A DNA stretch of 46,943 bases from Acidithiobacillus sp. (GTDB lineage: Bacteria > Pseudomonadota > Gammaproteobacteria > Acidithiobacillales > Acidithiobacillaceae): assembly GCF_023256195.1 (NCBI RefSeq), contig NZ_JAGDWX010000032.1:5781-52723 (forward strand). The letters run 5' to 3'. This document shows positions 8,946 through 17,305 of this stretch, piece by piece (position 1 is the stretch's first letter; each line of letters begins with the position of its first letter). The position numbers and the translations under genes are program-made. The notes beneath the pieces are model-generated. The model did no database searches, was not told where the DNA came from, and saw nothing but the letters and a program-made list of their open reading frames with translations.

Positions 8946-8959
8946 ATGTATATGAATAA
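8726..8959 (+). CDS. Possible upstream leader ORF overlapping cyoA
   Basis: A GTG start sits 7 bases after a strong AAGGAG. The 77-codon frame runs to a TAA at 8957, overlapping the cyoA start (8946) by 14 bases. The product is basic and cysteine/arginine-rich (LCLLDCRGTTSSR near the start) with no recognised family, no clear signal peptide and no strong hydrophobic helix. The arrangement suits a leader peptide whose translation couples to cyoA, but the frame may be a chance product of a GC-rich leader. Confidence 0.28.
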   Translation: MLCLLDCRGTTSSRILPVHRAMLRGAAACLPLVFRPLRGKKGVPGRGSSAFSAPSTQSLHNTVVAKIRKGEMSYVYE

Positions 8960-9905
8960 GGTCTGGCGCCTGGCGGCGCCTTGGATGGCACTGCTGGTAG
9001 GGCTTTGGTCGAGCCAGGCCGACGCAGGGATTTTCTGGATCTTCGATCCGAAGGGTGTCATGGCCGACACCAACCTCAAATACATGATCATCGACGTGTT
9101 GGTCATGGGCGCCATCGTTGGCATTACGGCGCTTTTGGTGGTGTGGTTCATGTGGCGTTACCACAAGGGCAAGAATCGTGGCAGCTACCACCCGGAATGG
9201 TCGCATTCCAATGCCATCGAAGTGGTGGTCTGGGGTATCCCCATCGTGGCCGTGGGCTTTTTGGCCTACTTCGCCGTGAAGGGCACCTTCGAGCTCAATC
9301 CCTACAATCCGACGGTGATCACCAAGAACATGACACCGCAGTCCCAGCGCGTGGATGTGGATGTCATCGCCACGGACTGGCAGTGGTTGTTTGTCTATCC
9401 CCAGTATCACATGGCGGTGGCCAACGAACTCGTACTGCCCGTCGATACTCCCGCCTTCTTCCGTCTGACCTCGACCTCGGTGACCAGCGGTTTCTTCATT
9501 CCGCAGTTGGTCGGCATGATCGACGTGATGCCGGGCATGCGCACCAAGAATGCACTCTACACCACGCACGTCGGTGAGTATCAGGGTATCTGCTCGGATT
9601 ATGCCGGTGCGGGCACGTCCTGGATGACCTTCAAGACCAAGATCGTCCCTCAGGCAGAGTTCACGCAGTGGGTGCAGCAGGTCAAGGCCTCGCCGAAGAT
9701 CATGACCGAGGCGAGTTTCGATCGCTACGCCGAGCCCTATATCAACGTCCATCACCGGGTAGCCTATTTCTCGCAGGTGCCGGACGGGCTCTTCGATCAC
9801 GTCATGATGGAGGTGATGGACGGCAAGACCTGGCCCATTCCGCCGATGATGACGGAAAACATGGTGGCCTACATGGCAAAACAATCCGCAGAGCATCGCG
9901 ACTAG
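8946..9905 (+). CDS. cyoA: Terminal quinol oxidase subunit II
   Basis: 319 residues. It has an N-terminal export segment, two membrane helices (about 38-62 and 80-105) and a periplasmic cupredoxin domain. HPEWSHSNAIEVVVWGIPI and ATDWQWLFVYPQ are typical of CyoA. The copper A ligands of cytochrome c oxidases are missing: the region SGFFIPQLVGMIDVMPGM...GEYQGICSDYAGAGTSWM has a single Cys and no ligand His pair, so quinol rather than cytochrome c is the electron donor. Unlike E. coli CyoA there is no lipobox cysteine after the signal (SQADAGIFWIFDPKG). The ATG at 8946 follows AAAGGGAGAG; an ATG two codons later is possible. First structural gene of the oxidase operon, 22 bases before cyoB. Confidence 0.93.
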   Translation: MYMNKVWRLAAPWMALLVGLWSSQADAGIFWIFDPKGVMADTNLKYMIIDVLVMGAIVGITALLVVWFMWRYHKGKNRGSYHPEWSHSNAIEVVVWGIPIVAVGFLAYFAVKGTFELNPYNPTVITKNMTPQSQRVDVDVIATDWQWLFVYPQYHMAVANELVLPVDTPAFFRLTSTSVTSGFFIPQLVGMIDVMPGMRTKNALYTTHVGEYQGICSDYAGAGTSWMTFKTKIVPQAEFTQWVQQVKASPKIMTEASFDRYAEPYINVHHRVAYFSQVPDGLFDHVMMEVMDGKTWPIPPMMTENMVAYMAKQSAEHRD

Positions 9906-9927
9906 GACAAAAGGAGAGGATAAGCCC

Positions 9928-12081
9928 ATGCTCGTAGATCTTCCTGGGGGTTGGAACCCCCTTCTGGGGCGCCTGGCCTGGAGCCAGATTCCCTATGACA
10001 ACCCCATCCTCGCGCCTCTGTTTGTGGCAGTGGTCCTGGGTGGCATCGCCATCGTGGCGCTCATCACTTACTACGGTAAGTGGGGCTATCTCTGGAAGGA
10101 GTGGCTCACTACCGTCGATCACAAGAAGCTGGGGGTGATGTACATCATCATCGGCCTGGTCATGCTGTTCCGCGGTTTCGTGGACGGCATGATGATCCGA
10201 ACCCAGCAGGCCTGGGCCGTGGGTCCGGACTCCTCCGGGGTTTTCGGCGCTCTGCACGGCTACCTTACCCCCTTCCACTATGGTCAGGTCTACACCGCGC
10301 ACGGACTGATCATGATCCTTTTGGCAGCGACGCCGCTGCTGGTGGGCTTCATGAACATCATCGTGCCGATCCAGATCGGCGCCCGCGATATGGCCTATCC
10401 CTACCTCAACGCCCTGGGTCTGTGGATCACGGCGGCGGGTGCGGCCCTGATCATGGCGAGCCTGTTCATCGGCAACTTTGCCCACAACGGCTGGTTTGGC
10501 TATGCGCCCATCTTTGAGATCCAGTACAGCCCGGGCGTGGGTGTGGACTACTGGATGTGGACCCTGCAGCTTCTGGCCTTGGGAACTACCTTGGGCGGTA
10601 TCAACCTGCTGGTGACCATCATCAAGATGCGTGCCCCTGGCATGACCTGGTTCCGTCTGCCCATTTTTGTCTGGGCCAGTCTCTCTGCCAACATCATTGC
10701 CCTGACCTCCTTCCCGGCCCTGCAGGTGGCGCTGGGTCTCGTGGCTGCCGATCGCTATCTGGGTGCCCATTTCTTCACGGCGGGCCTGGGCGGCAACCTC
10801 ATGCTTTACACCAACCTCTTCTGGATCTGGGGTCACCCCGAGGTCTACTTCGTCATCCTGCCAGCCTTCGGCATGATGTCAGAGATCTTCCCGGTGTTTT
10901 CCGAGAAGCCGCTGTTTGGTTACATCACCATGGTGCTGGCGAGCTTTGCCATCGCGGGTGTGTCCTGGCTGGTCTGGCTGCACCATTTCTTCACCATGGG
11001 TGCGGGTCCGGACGTCAACAGCTTCTTCAGTGTGGCTACCATGCTCGTCGGTATTCCCACGGGCGTGAAGGTCTTCAACTGGGCCTTCACCATGTACCGT
11101 GGGCGGCTGACCTTCACAGCGGCCATGCTCTGGGCTCTGGGAGCTCTGTTCCTGCTGCTCATCGGTGGTTTGACCGGCATGATGCTGGCCATTCCTGCCA
11201 TCAACTATATGGTGCACAACAGCGTCTTCGTGATTGCGCACTTCCATTCGATGCTGCTGGTGATCGTCTACGCGGTGTTCGGTTCGGTCATCTTCTGGTT
11301 TCCCAAGGTGTTCGGCTTCAAGCTGGATGAGTTCTGGGCGAAGACCATGTTCTGGCTCTTCACCGGTGGCACGGTGTTGGTCTTCGTGCCCATGTACATG
11401 CTCGGCTTCATGGGCATGACCCGGCGTCTGGACTACGTCTTCAACACCAACTGGCATCCGTATCTGCTGGTGATGGAAGGCGGTATCGTGGTGTACACCC
11501 TGTCGGTCTTCGCCTTCTTCGTGCTGCTCTACGTCAGCATCCGCGATCGGGTCAAGAACCGGGTCGGTGCCGATGCCTGGGGTACCTCTCGTTCTCTGGA
11601 GTGGCTCACCCACTCGCCTGTGCCCTTTTACAACTTTGCCGTGACGCCGCACGTCAATGCCCGGGATGAGGCCGCCTGGCGTCGGGCCAATGGTATCGCG
11701 GCGGTGCAGCCGGCCAAGTATGTGGATATCCACATGCCCAACAATACCCCGGTGGCGCTGTACATCGGTGCTCTGACCTTCGTCCTGGGCTTTGCCCTGA
11801 CCTGGCGGATCTGGTGGCTGTGCCTGGCCAGTCTGGTGGCCATCATCGTGCTCATGATCGTCCGTTCCTATCGGGGTGACCCGGGCTACATCGTCACCGC
11901 GGCGGAGCTGGAACGTATGGAGCGCGAAGCCATCGCCCGCGAACGGCAGGTGGACGGCAGTGCCGGTGAGCCCGTGGTGGGTGGTGCGCCGGCGGTGGGT
12001 CGTCCGGCCATGGCTTACGAGCGCAGTGATCTGCCCAAGACCTCCACGCCACCGAGCATGGGTCCTGGTGCGCATCACTAA
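9928..12081 (+). CDS. cyoB: Terminal quinol oxidase subunit I (heme-copper)
   Basis: 717 residues. Catalytic subunit: it reduces O2 to water at a heme-CuB centre and pumps protons. Visible features are the low-spin heme ligand in YTAHGLIMI (H125), CuB ligands in WGHPEVYFVILP (with the cross-linked Tyr) and WLHHFFTMG, the paired heme His in IAHFHSMLL, the D-channel in IQIGARDMAYP and the K-channel Lys in GIPTGVKVFNW. The E. coli quinol-site residues R71, D75, H98 and Q101 have equivalents R82, D86, H117 and Q120, supporting quinol as substrate. The protein is some 55 residues longer than E. coli CyoB, mainly a polar Pro/Gly-rich C-terminal tail. Confidence 0.96.
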   Translation: MLVDLPGGWNPLLGRLAWSQIPYDNPILAPLFVAVVLGGIAIVALITYYGKWGYLWKEWLTTVDHKKLGVMYIIIGLVMLFRGFVDGMMIRTQQAWAVGPDSSGVFGALHGYLTPFHYGQVYTAHGLIMILLAATPLLVGFMNIIVPIQIGARDMAYPYLNALGLWITAAGAALIMASLFIGNFAHNGWFGYAPIFEIQYSPGVGVDYWMWTLQLLALGTTLGGINLLVTIIKMRAPGMTWFRLPIFVWASLSANIIALTSFPALQVALGLVAADRYLGAHFFTAGLGGNLMLYTNLFWIWGHPEVYFVILPAFGMMSEIFPVFSEKPLFGYITMVLASFAIAGVSWLVWLHHFFTMGAGPDVNSFFSVATMLVGIPTGVKVFNWAFTMYRGRLTFTAAMLWALGALFLLLIGGLTGMMLAIPAINYMVHNSVFVIAHFHSMLLVIVYAVFGSVIFWFPKVFGFKLDEFWAKTMFWLFTGGTVLVFVPMYMLGFMGMTRRLDYVFNTNWHPYLLVMEGGIVVYTLSVFAFFVLLYVSIRDRVKNRVGADAWGTSRSLEWLTHSPVPFYNFAVTPHVNARDEAAWRRANGIAAVQPAKYVDIHMPNNTPVALYIGALTFVLGFALTWRIWWLCLASLVAIIVLMIVRSYRGDPGYIVTAAELERMEREAIARERQVDGSAGEPVVGGAPAVGRPAMAYERSDLPKTSTPPSMGPGAHH

Positions 12082-12090
12082 GGCAAGTAT

Positions 12091-12114
12091 GGGCTGTGCC
12101 TACGGGCGCAGCCC
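12091..12114 (+). other. Intercistronic stem-loop with UACG tetraloop
   Basis: GGGCTGTGCC, loop TACG, GGCGCAGCCC forms a 10-bp stem with one G-U pair, closed by C-G around a UACG loop. This is the especially stable cUNCGg class. It sits in the 54-base gap between cyoB and cyoC and has no T-run. That suits an mRNA processing or 3'-end stabilising element that sets the ratio of cyoAB to cyoCD products, rather than a terminator. Confidence 0.6.
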
Positions 12115-12135
12115 CACACAAGGAAGATCGAGCTT

Positions 12136-12774
12136 ATGAGTGGACACGCAAGCAATAACCCGGATCCAAAGACCGCGGTGCTCTGGGATACGGAGTATCA
12201 CGGTCACGACGTGATCTCTACCCGCAGTCTGGGTTTCTTTATGTACCTGCTGAGCGACGGCATGCTTTTCGCCACGCTTTTTGCGGCCTACGGGGTGCTG
12301 AGCTATCAGCACAGTTACTTCGGTGGCCCGACGCCCGCCGACTTCGTCAAGCCTTGGTACACCTTTTCCCAGACCATCGCGCTCTTTCTGAGCGTGCTGG
12401 CCTACGGCATGGGCATGACAGCCCTGAAGCGGCGCAGCCGCGGCGGCCTCATCAACGGTCTGCTGGGCGCTTTCGTCCTGGGGGCGCTCTTTCTGGTGCT
12501 GGACGTCCACGACGTCATGGATTTGGCCGCCCACGGTATCACCGTTGCGACCAGCGGTGGGACCTCGGCCTTCATCATTCTGACCCAGGTGCACGCGGCC
12601 CACATCTTCTTCGGGCTGCTCTGGATCCTGGTGATGATCTACCAGGTGCTGCGGCTCGGCTTTACCACGGACACCGTCGGCCGGCTGCTGAGCCTGCGGA
12701 TGTTCTGGCACTTCCAGGCTGTGATCTGGGTTTTTGTCTACATCTTCGTTTACCTCTGGGGGTACATGTCATGA
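12136..12774 (+). CDS. cyoC: Terminal quinol oxidase subunit III
   Basis: 212 residues with five predicted membrane helices, the size of E. coli CyoC (204). Motifs are LGFFMYLLSDGMLFATLFAAYG (the conserved SDGM region), TSAFIILTQVHAAHIFFGLLW and the C-terminal FWHFQAVIWVFVYIFVYLWGY. It stabilises the catalytic core in the inner membrane. It is preceded by a stem-loop and by AAGGAAG before the ATG. Its stop overlaps the cyoD start by 4 bases (ATGA). Confidence 0.95.
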   Translation: MSGHASNNPDPKTAVLWDTEYHGHDVISTRSLGFFMYLLSDGMLFATLFAAYGVLSYQHSYFGGPTPADFVKPWYTFSQTIALFLSVLAYGMGMTALKRRSRGGLINGLLGAFVLGALFLVLDVHDVMDLAAHGITVATSGGTSAFIILTQVHAAHIFFGLLWILVMIYQVLRLGFTTDTVGRLLSLRMFWHFQAVIWVFVYIFVYLWGYMS

Positions 12775-13154
12775 GTCAGGCACATCACGGGCACCAGGGT
12801 GGACACGGTCACGCCGACCCCATCCTCCACCCAGAGGTGCAGATGTCCAGCGGGCGCGGTTATTTCTCGGGTTTCCTCATATCGACCCTGCTGATGCTGA
12901 TCGCGACTTTTCTCGTCAGCTCCCACGCCGCACCACCCTTTGGGCTCCTGCTGGTGATAACGGTCTGCGCCGGGATTTCCATCATCGCCCAGATCTATTT
13001 CTTGCTGCACATAGACATCTCCGAGCACAACATCTGGAACACCGTTTCCTTGGTGGCCTTTATCCCCTTGTTCGTGCTGACCATCGGTCTGACCTGGTGG
13101 ATGTTCTCGCAGCTCTACCTCCGTACCATGCCGCCCATGCCCGGCATGCACTGA
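12771..13154 (+). CDS. cyoD: Terminal quinol oxidase subunit IV
   Basis: 127 residues with a His-rich N-terminus (HHGHQGGHGHADP) and three hydrophobic helices. AQIYFLLHIDISEHNIWNTVSL matches the QxxLHLN region of CyoD. This small subunit assists CuB site assembly in the bo3 complex. It starts inside the cyoC stop codon and is followed after 21 bases by the CtaA-like gene. The C-terminus is Met/Pro-rich (RTMPPMPGMH), and with the His-rich start this might bind metal. Confidence 0.9.
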   Translation: MSQAHHGHQGGHGHADPILHPEVQMSSGRGYFSGFLISTLLMLIATFLVSSHAAPPFGLLLVITVCAGISIIAQIYFLLHIDISEHNIWNTVSLVAFIPLFVLTIGLTWWMFSQLYLRTMPPMPGMH

Positions 13155-13175
13155 TAGCCGAGGAGTCTGAGACCC

Positions 13176-14123
13176 ATGTCTAGTGTCCTGAGTGATCGTC
13201 CCGCCGCCGCCCCTGCTGCCGCCGAGGCTCTGCCCCATGCGGTAGAGCCGGAGATGACTCCGCTGGTACGCCGAATCGGTAAAGGCATCGGTGTTGCCCT
13301 CGCTGCCGCCGTGCTGGCTGGCCTGTGGCGGGGGCTCGACAGTTCCGGCCCCCTGCTGGAACGGGTGGTAGCGGGTCTTGCCGTCACCGAGGTCGGGCTG
13401 GCCATGGTGCTCATCCTGCTCGGTAGCCTTGTGGAGGGCTTCGGCTACGGTCTGTCCCTGGGGACCAAGTGGCCCTACACCCGTAACATCGTGGTGTTGA
13501 TGCTGCGCGGCGATCCGGAAGCGGCGCACCGGGTGGTGGCGACCATGGTGGGTCTCGTGGCATTGGCTCTCGCGCTGCTGTCGCCGACGGTGAATACCAT
13601 CAGCGGCTTGAGTCTCATCGTGGTGACGGCGCTGTTCGGCATGGGCACGCTGTACGTCCTGGCTGGACGTGCTCCGGCGCTGGTGCACGGCGTGCACGGC
13701 CTGCTGGCCTATGGCGTGTTCTTGACCTATCTCACCAATCTTGCCTATCCAGGGATGAACTTCTGGACCTTCCTGTACTATCAGGGGGCTTTGCACGCAC
13801 TGCTGCTGGCGGTATTGCTGGGCGGCATGACCACGGGTCAGCGTGGCTTCGGCACGGCAATCGGCAGCTTTGTGCAGCCGCGCAAGGCCTCGCAGTGGAC
13901 GGTGGCGGCCCACGTATCCGCCGCCCTGATTCTGGTGGCAACGCTGGGCTGGATGATGCCGGCCTTCCCCGTGGCCTTCTATCTGGCAGTGACCCAGGTG
14001 GCCGTGGGCTTCCTCCTCTTCCACGCTGTCAATCTCAAGCCCAAGGATCCGGGCATCATGGTCGCTTTTCACCAGAGCATGGTGCTGTTGATGAGTCTCG
14101 CCATCGTCCTGCACTGGCATTGA
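13176..14123 (+). CDS. ctaA: CtaA/COX15-like heme A synthase, cysteine-free
   Basis: 315 residues, about eight membrane helices in two four-helix halves. GSLVEGFGYGLSLGTKWP fits the CtaA pattern GxLVxxxGxG...WP. EAAHR (E115, H118) fits the catalytic ExxHR. H171/H174 on helix 4, H246 (WTVAAHVSAAL) on helix 6 and H299 (MVAFHQSM) on helix 8 fit the remaining heme-liganding histidines. The protein contains no cysteine, so the disulfide loops of Bacillus CtaA are absent, as in some CtaA classes. CtaA converts heme O to heme A. Its place between cyoD and the heme O synthase gene implies that this oxidase may carry heme A. The assignment rests on motif matches and context, since overall similarity is not obvious by eye. 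Confidence 0.68.
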   Translation: MSSVLSDRPAAAPAAAEALPHAVEPEMTPLVRRIGKGIGVALAAAVLAGLWRGLDSSGPLLERVVAGLAVTEVGLAMVLILLGSLVEGFGYGLSLGTKWPYTRNIVVLMLRGDPEAAHRVVATMVGLVALALALLSPTVNTISGLSLIVVTALFGMGTLYVLAGRAPALVHGVHGLLAYGVFLTYLTNLAYPGMNFWTFLYYQGALHALLLAVLLGGMTTGQRGFGTAIGSFVQPRKASQWTVAAHVSAALILVATLGWMMPAFPVAFYLAVTQVAVGFLLFHAVNLKPKDPGIMVAFHQSMVLLMSLAIVLHWH

Positions 14124-14136
14124 GGAATCCATAGCC

Positions 14137-15081
14137 ATGTCAAAGTCTTTGAGCAATGCCCCGCGCATACTGCCGCTGCCCGAGCCGGGCAGCGTTCGCC
14201 AGCTCTTGCGTGACCTTTGGGTGCTGGCCAAGGCACGGGTAGTCAGTCTGCTGGTTTTCACCGCGGCGGTGGGTGAGCTGTTGGCGCCTGGCACCCTCAA
14301 TCACTGGCCCGCGGCTCTCGCGGGGCTCGTGGGTATCGCCCTGGCGGGTGGTGCCGGCGGTGTACTCAATCAGATCGTCGAGCCCGATCTGGATCAGCAC
14401 ATGCGACGTACTCACGGGCGGCCCCTCGCAAACGGTCGCATTGGTCGCTCCGGAGCGATTCTTTACGCACTGGTCTTGATGAGTCTGGCCATCGCCATCC
14501 TCGCCACCTGGACCAATCCCCTGACGCTGGTGCTGACCCTCCTGGGCACGGTGGGTTATGGCGTCGTCTACACCCTCTACCTCAAGCCGAGCACTCCTTG
14601 GAACATCGTCTGGGGTGGCCTTGCCGGCGCCCTGCCGCCGCTCATCGGCTGGACGGCCGTGACGGGCCATCTGGCCGCCTTGCCGCTGGTCTTGGTAGCC
14701 CTGATATTTGTCTGGACGCCGGCGCACTTTTGGCCGCTGGCCATCTACTGTCGCCGCGACTATGCCCAGGCCTGTATCCCCATGCTGCCGGTGACCCACG
14801 GCGTCGACCGGACGCGTCGTGAGGTCGTGCGCTATGCCTTGGCAACCTGGGCCGTGAGCATGGTGCCGGCCTTCTTGAACCAGGACTGGATCTACGGCGC
14901 CATCGCCGGTGTCGCAGGAGCCTGGTTTGTCGCCATGGCGCTGCGCCTGAAGGGGATGCGCATCGATGCCGACATGGATCGCTACGCCCGGCGCCTCTTT
15001 GCTTTCTCTATCTCCTATCTGTTCCTGATCTTCACAGCGTTGCTTCTGGGCAAGGCGGCTCTGGCCTATGGCATCGTCTGA
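14137..15081 (+). CDS. ctaB: Protoheme IX farnesyltransferase (heme O synthase)
   Basis: 314 residues, a UbiA-superfamily membrane prenyltransferase that adds a farnesyl group to heme B to give heme O. Motifs are KARVVSLLVFTAAVGELLAP, the Mg-binding NQIVEPDLDQHMRRTHGRPL, YTLYLKPSTPWNIVWGGLAGALPPLIGW, FVWTPAHFWPLAIYCRRDYAQA and GIPMLPV-like CIPMLPVTHG. It is called CyoE when paired with bo3 oxidase. It starts 13 bases after the CtaA-like gene and overlaps the following MFS gene by 14 bases, so one transcript is likely. Confidence 0.96.
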   Translation: MSKSLSNAPRILPLPEPGSVRQLLRDLWVLAKARVVSLLVFTAAVGELLAPGTLNHWPAALAGLVGIALAGGAGGVLNQIVEPDLDQHMRRTHGRPLANGRIGRSGAILYALVLMSLAIAILATWTNPLTLVLTLLGTVGYGVVYTLYLKPSTPWNIVWGGLAGALPPLIGWTAVTGHLAALPLVLVALIFVWTPAHFWPLAIYCRRDYAQACIPMLPVTHGVDRTRREVVRYALATWAVSMVPAFLNQDWIYGAIAGVAGAWFVAMALRLKGMRIDADMDRYARRLFAFSISYLFLIFTALLLGKAALAYGIV

Positions 15082-16306
15082 GCTTCGGCGCGAGCGTACT
15101 GTCGGCACCGTCGCGCGGCCCATGACCAAGGCCGAGAAACAGGCCATCTCCGGGCTGAGCTTCATCTATGTCGTGCGTATGCTGGGACTCTTCATGCTGA
15201 TGCCGGTACTGTCCCTGGACAGTGCGCATCTGCAGGGGAGCTCGCCCGTACTGCTTGGTCTTGCCATAGGTGTCTATGGGCTGGCTCAGGCCGCCCTGCA
15301 GTTTCCCTTCGGCGTTGCCTCGGATCGCTTCGGCCGCAAGCCGATGCTGGTCTTCGGTCTGGTGCTTTTCATCGCCGGCTCCCTGTTGGGCGCCTTTACC
15401 CACAATATCTGGGGAATCGTGCTGGCAAGGGTGCTGCAAGGCGCCGGTGCGGTATCTTCGGTGCTTTTGGCCAGCGCTGGCGACCTCACGGATGAGGCGC
15501 ATCGCACCAAGGCCATGGCAGCCATCGGCGGAAGTATCGCCGTCGCCTACGTGCTGGGTATGGGGCTGGGCCCGGTGGTCTATGGCCTTTCTGGCTTGAC
15601 CGGGGTTTTCCTCGCGGCGGCGGTCTTGGGGGTTCTGGCGTTATTGCCGCTGTGGACCATCATTCCACCCATCCCCGTCCATCCAGAACGACGCATGGGC
15701 GGTTTTCGTGAAGCCTGGGCCATGTTTACCCACGCTCCGGTACTGACGGCCAGCGTTGGCATCTTCATCCTGCAGATGGTGTTGGGTGCTGGCTTCGTGG
15801 TCCTGTCGCCGGAGCTCGTGCGGGCCATGGGGGTGAGTGATACCGGTATCTGGAAAGTGTATCTGCCGGTCATGCTGCTGTCCGTCGCCATCATGGTACC
15901 GCCGGTGATCTATGCCGAGCGTCATCGGCACCACGGCAGCGCTTTGGTGGGCAGCGGCGTCGCCATCGCCTTGGGCGCGCTGTTCATGGGTCTCGAGGCG
16001 GGTCATTTCTGGCCCGTCGCTGTGTCTGCGGTGATCTTCTTCGGCGGCTACAATGTCGCCTCCGCCATCCTGCCATCGATGATGAGTCGCTCCACCAGTC
16101 CGCAACAGCGTGGGGCAGCCAGCGGTGTGTATTCCCTCATGCAGTTTCTCGGCATCTTTGTGGGTGGGGTAGTGGGTGGCTGGGGTCTGGGCCTCGTCGG
16201 TGTGTCTGGGGTTTTCTATATCTTGACCGCCATTGGTTTGCTGCTGGCGCTGCAAAGTCTGGGCAGTGGACGTTTGACCGTATTGCTGGCGCCGGAACAG
16301 CGCTGA
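15068..16306 (+). CDS. MFS permease of the oxidase operon (YajR/CtaT-like)
   Basis: 412 residues with twelve hydrophobic helices and the MFS loop 2-3 signature FGVASDRFGRKPMLVFG. VLARVLQGAGAVSSVLLA and AMAAIGGSIAVAYVLGMGLGP on helices 4-5 are typical of the drug/proton antiporter type. A permease gene after ctaA and ctaB is known in acidithiobacilli as ctaT; its substrate is unknown, perhaps copper or a heme precursor needed for oxidase assembly (inference). The frame overlaps the end of ctaB. An ATG at 15122, just before KAEKQAISGLSF, is an alternative start. A strong terminator follows. Confidence 0.85.
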   Translation: MASSELRRERTVGTVARPMTKAEKQAISGLSFIYVVRMLGLFMLMPVLSLDSAHLQGSSPVLLGLAIGVYGLAQAALQFPFGVASDRFGRKPMLVFGLVLFIAGSLLGAFTHNIWGIVLARVLQGAGAVSSVLLASAGDLTDEAHRTKAMAAIGGSIAVAYVLGMGLGPVVYGLSGLTGVFLAAAVLGVLALLPLWTIIPPIPVHPERRMGGFREAWAMFTHAPVLTASVGIFILQMVLGAGFVVLSPELVRAMGVSDTGIWKVYLPVMLLSVAIMVPPVIYAERHRHHGSALVGSGVAIALGALFMGLEAGHFWPVAVSAVIFFGGYNVASAILPSMMSRSTSPQQRGAASGVYSLMQFLGIFVGGVVGGWGLGLVGVSGVFYILTAIGLLLALQSLGSGRLTVLLAPEQR

Positions 16307-16337
16307 GTTTGGTATCTGAGGACGATGATGCTTGCCT

Positions 16338-16364
16338 CGGGGCCGTGCTCTGCGGCCCCGTTTT
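16338..16364 (+). terminator. Intrinsic terminator of the cyo operon
   Basis: CGGGGCCG, loop TGCTCTG, CGGCCCCG, then TTTT. The 8-bp GC stem plus T-tract lies 31 bases after the MFS stop and ahead of convergent uppP. Confidence 0.85.
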
Positions 16365-16406
16365 CGTTGGTGGTTCAGGTGGATCCAACTTGTTGGCGAC
16401 TGCCCA

Positions 16407-17252
16407 TCAGCCAGCGAGACCGCCCACGCCCAAGATCAAGGCCAGTGCGCCAAAGCCGACGCAGTAGAAACCAAAGGGACGCAAGGCCTTGATCTCGTGG
16501 CTGTGGAAGTAGCGCATCAGGAACCACACCGACAGCCAGGCGAAGACACCCGAGAGTACTCCCGCAGCGAAGATCAGCTGCAGGAAACCGTCTGGAAGTT
16601 GCGCATGGAAGAGCTTGGGGACTTCGAGCAATCCCGCCGCGCCGATGATGGGAGTGGCCAACAGGAAGGAAAAGCGCGCCGAGTTTTCGTAATCCAGTCC
16701 GGTGCCGATGCCGGCCACCAGGGTGGCGCCGGAGCGGGAGAAGCCTGGGATGAGGGCGAGGGCCTGGGCGAAGCCGATGACCAGCGCCCGACGCCAGCTC
16801 AGAGTGTCCAGGTTGTGGCTGGGGTTGCGACTGCGTAAGCGATCGCCCCAGATGAGCATCAAGCCGTTGAGCATGAGCGCAATGGCGGCAAAGCTGAAGC
16901 CGCCGAAAAGGGCCTTGATCTTGTGCGCGAGGGCAAGACCCAGCAGACCAGCGGGGATGGAGGCGAGCACGAGGAGCCACAAGAGGCGCGACTCCGGGTT
17001 GCTCGGCCTTCCCCGAGCCCGCAGAAAGCCACCGATGAGGCGCACCCAGTCGCGCCAGAAGAAGGTAAGCAGGGCTGCTACGGTGCCGAGGTGCAGGACC
17101 ACGATGAAGGGCAGAAACCACTCGGCATCGCGGTCGATAGGCCACTGAAACAAGGCCGGTACCAGTATGCTGTGACCGAGGCTGGATATGGGGAAGAGCT
17201 CGGTGACGCCTTGCAGCGCTGCCAGGATCAGCAGGTAAAGATGGTGTGCCAT
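16407..17252 (-). CDS. uppP: Undecaprenyl-diphosphatase (bacitracin resistance)
   Basis: 281 residues (E. coli UppP/BacA 273), an integral membrane phosphatase that recycles undecaprenyl pyrophosphate for peptidoglycan and other polymers. The first signature, LQGVTELFPISSLGHSI, carries the catalytic Glu; the standard form is QGxTEFLPISSSGHL, so a Ser-to-Leu change is notable. The second is ALALIPGFSRSGATLVAGIGTG, with the Arg and Ser of the PGxSRSG motif. The helix pattern is normal. It is convergent with the cyo operon and follows greA on the minus strand after 85 bases. Confidence 0.95.
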   Translation of the reverse strand: MAHHLYLLILAALQGVTELFPISSLGHSILVPALFQWPIDRDAEWFLPFIVVLHLGTVAALLTFFWRDWVRLIGGFLRARGRPSNPESRLLWLLVLASIPAGLLGLALAHKIKALFGGFSFAAIALMLNGLMLIWGDRLRSRNPSHNLDTLSWRRALVIGFAQALALIPGFSRSGATLVAGIGTGLDYENSARFSFLLATPIIGAAGLLEVPKLFHAQLPDGFLQLIFAAGVLSGVFAWLSVWFLMRYFHSHEIKALRPFGFYCVGFGALALILGVGGLAG

Positions 17253-17305
17253 TACAGATCGCTCCCCGTGCGTGCTGGAATTCTTGGTAAAACAGCGAGT
17301 GAGAG

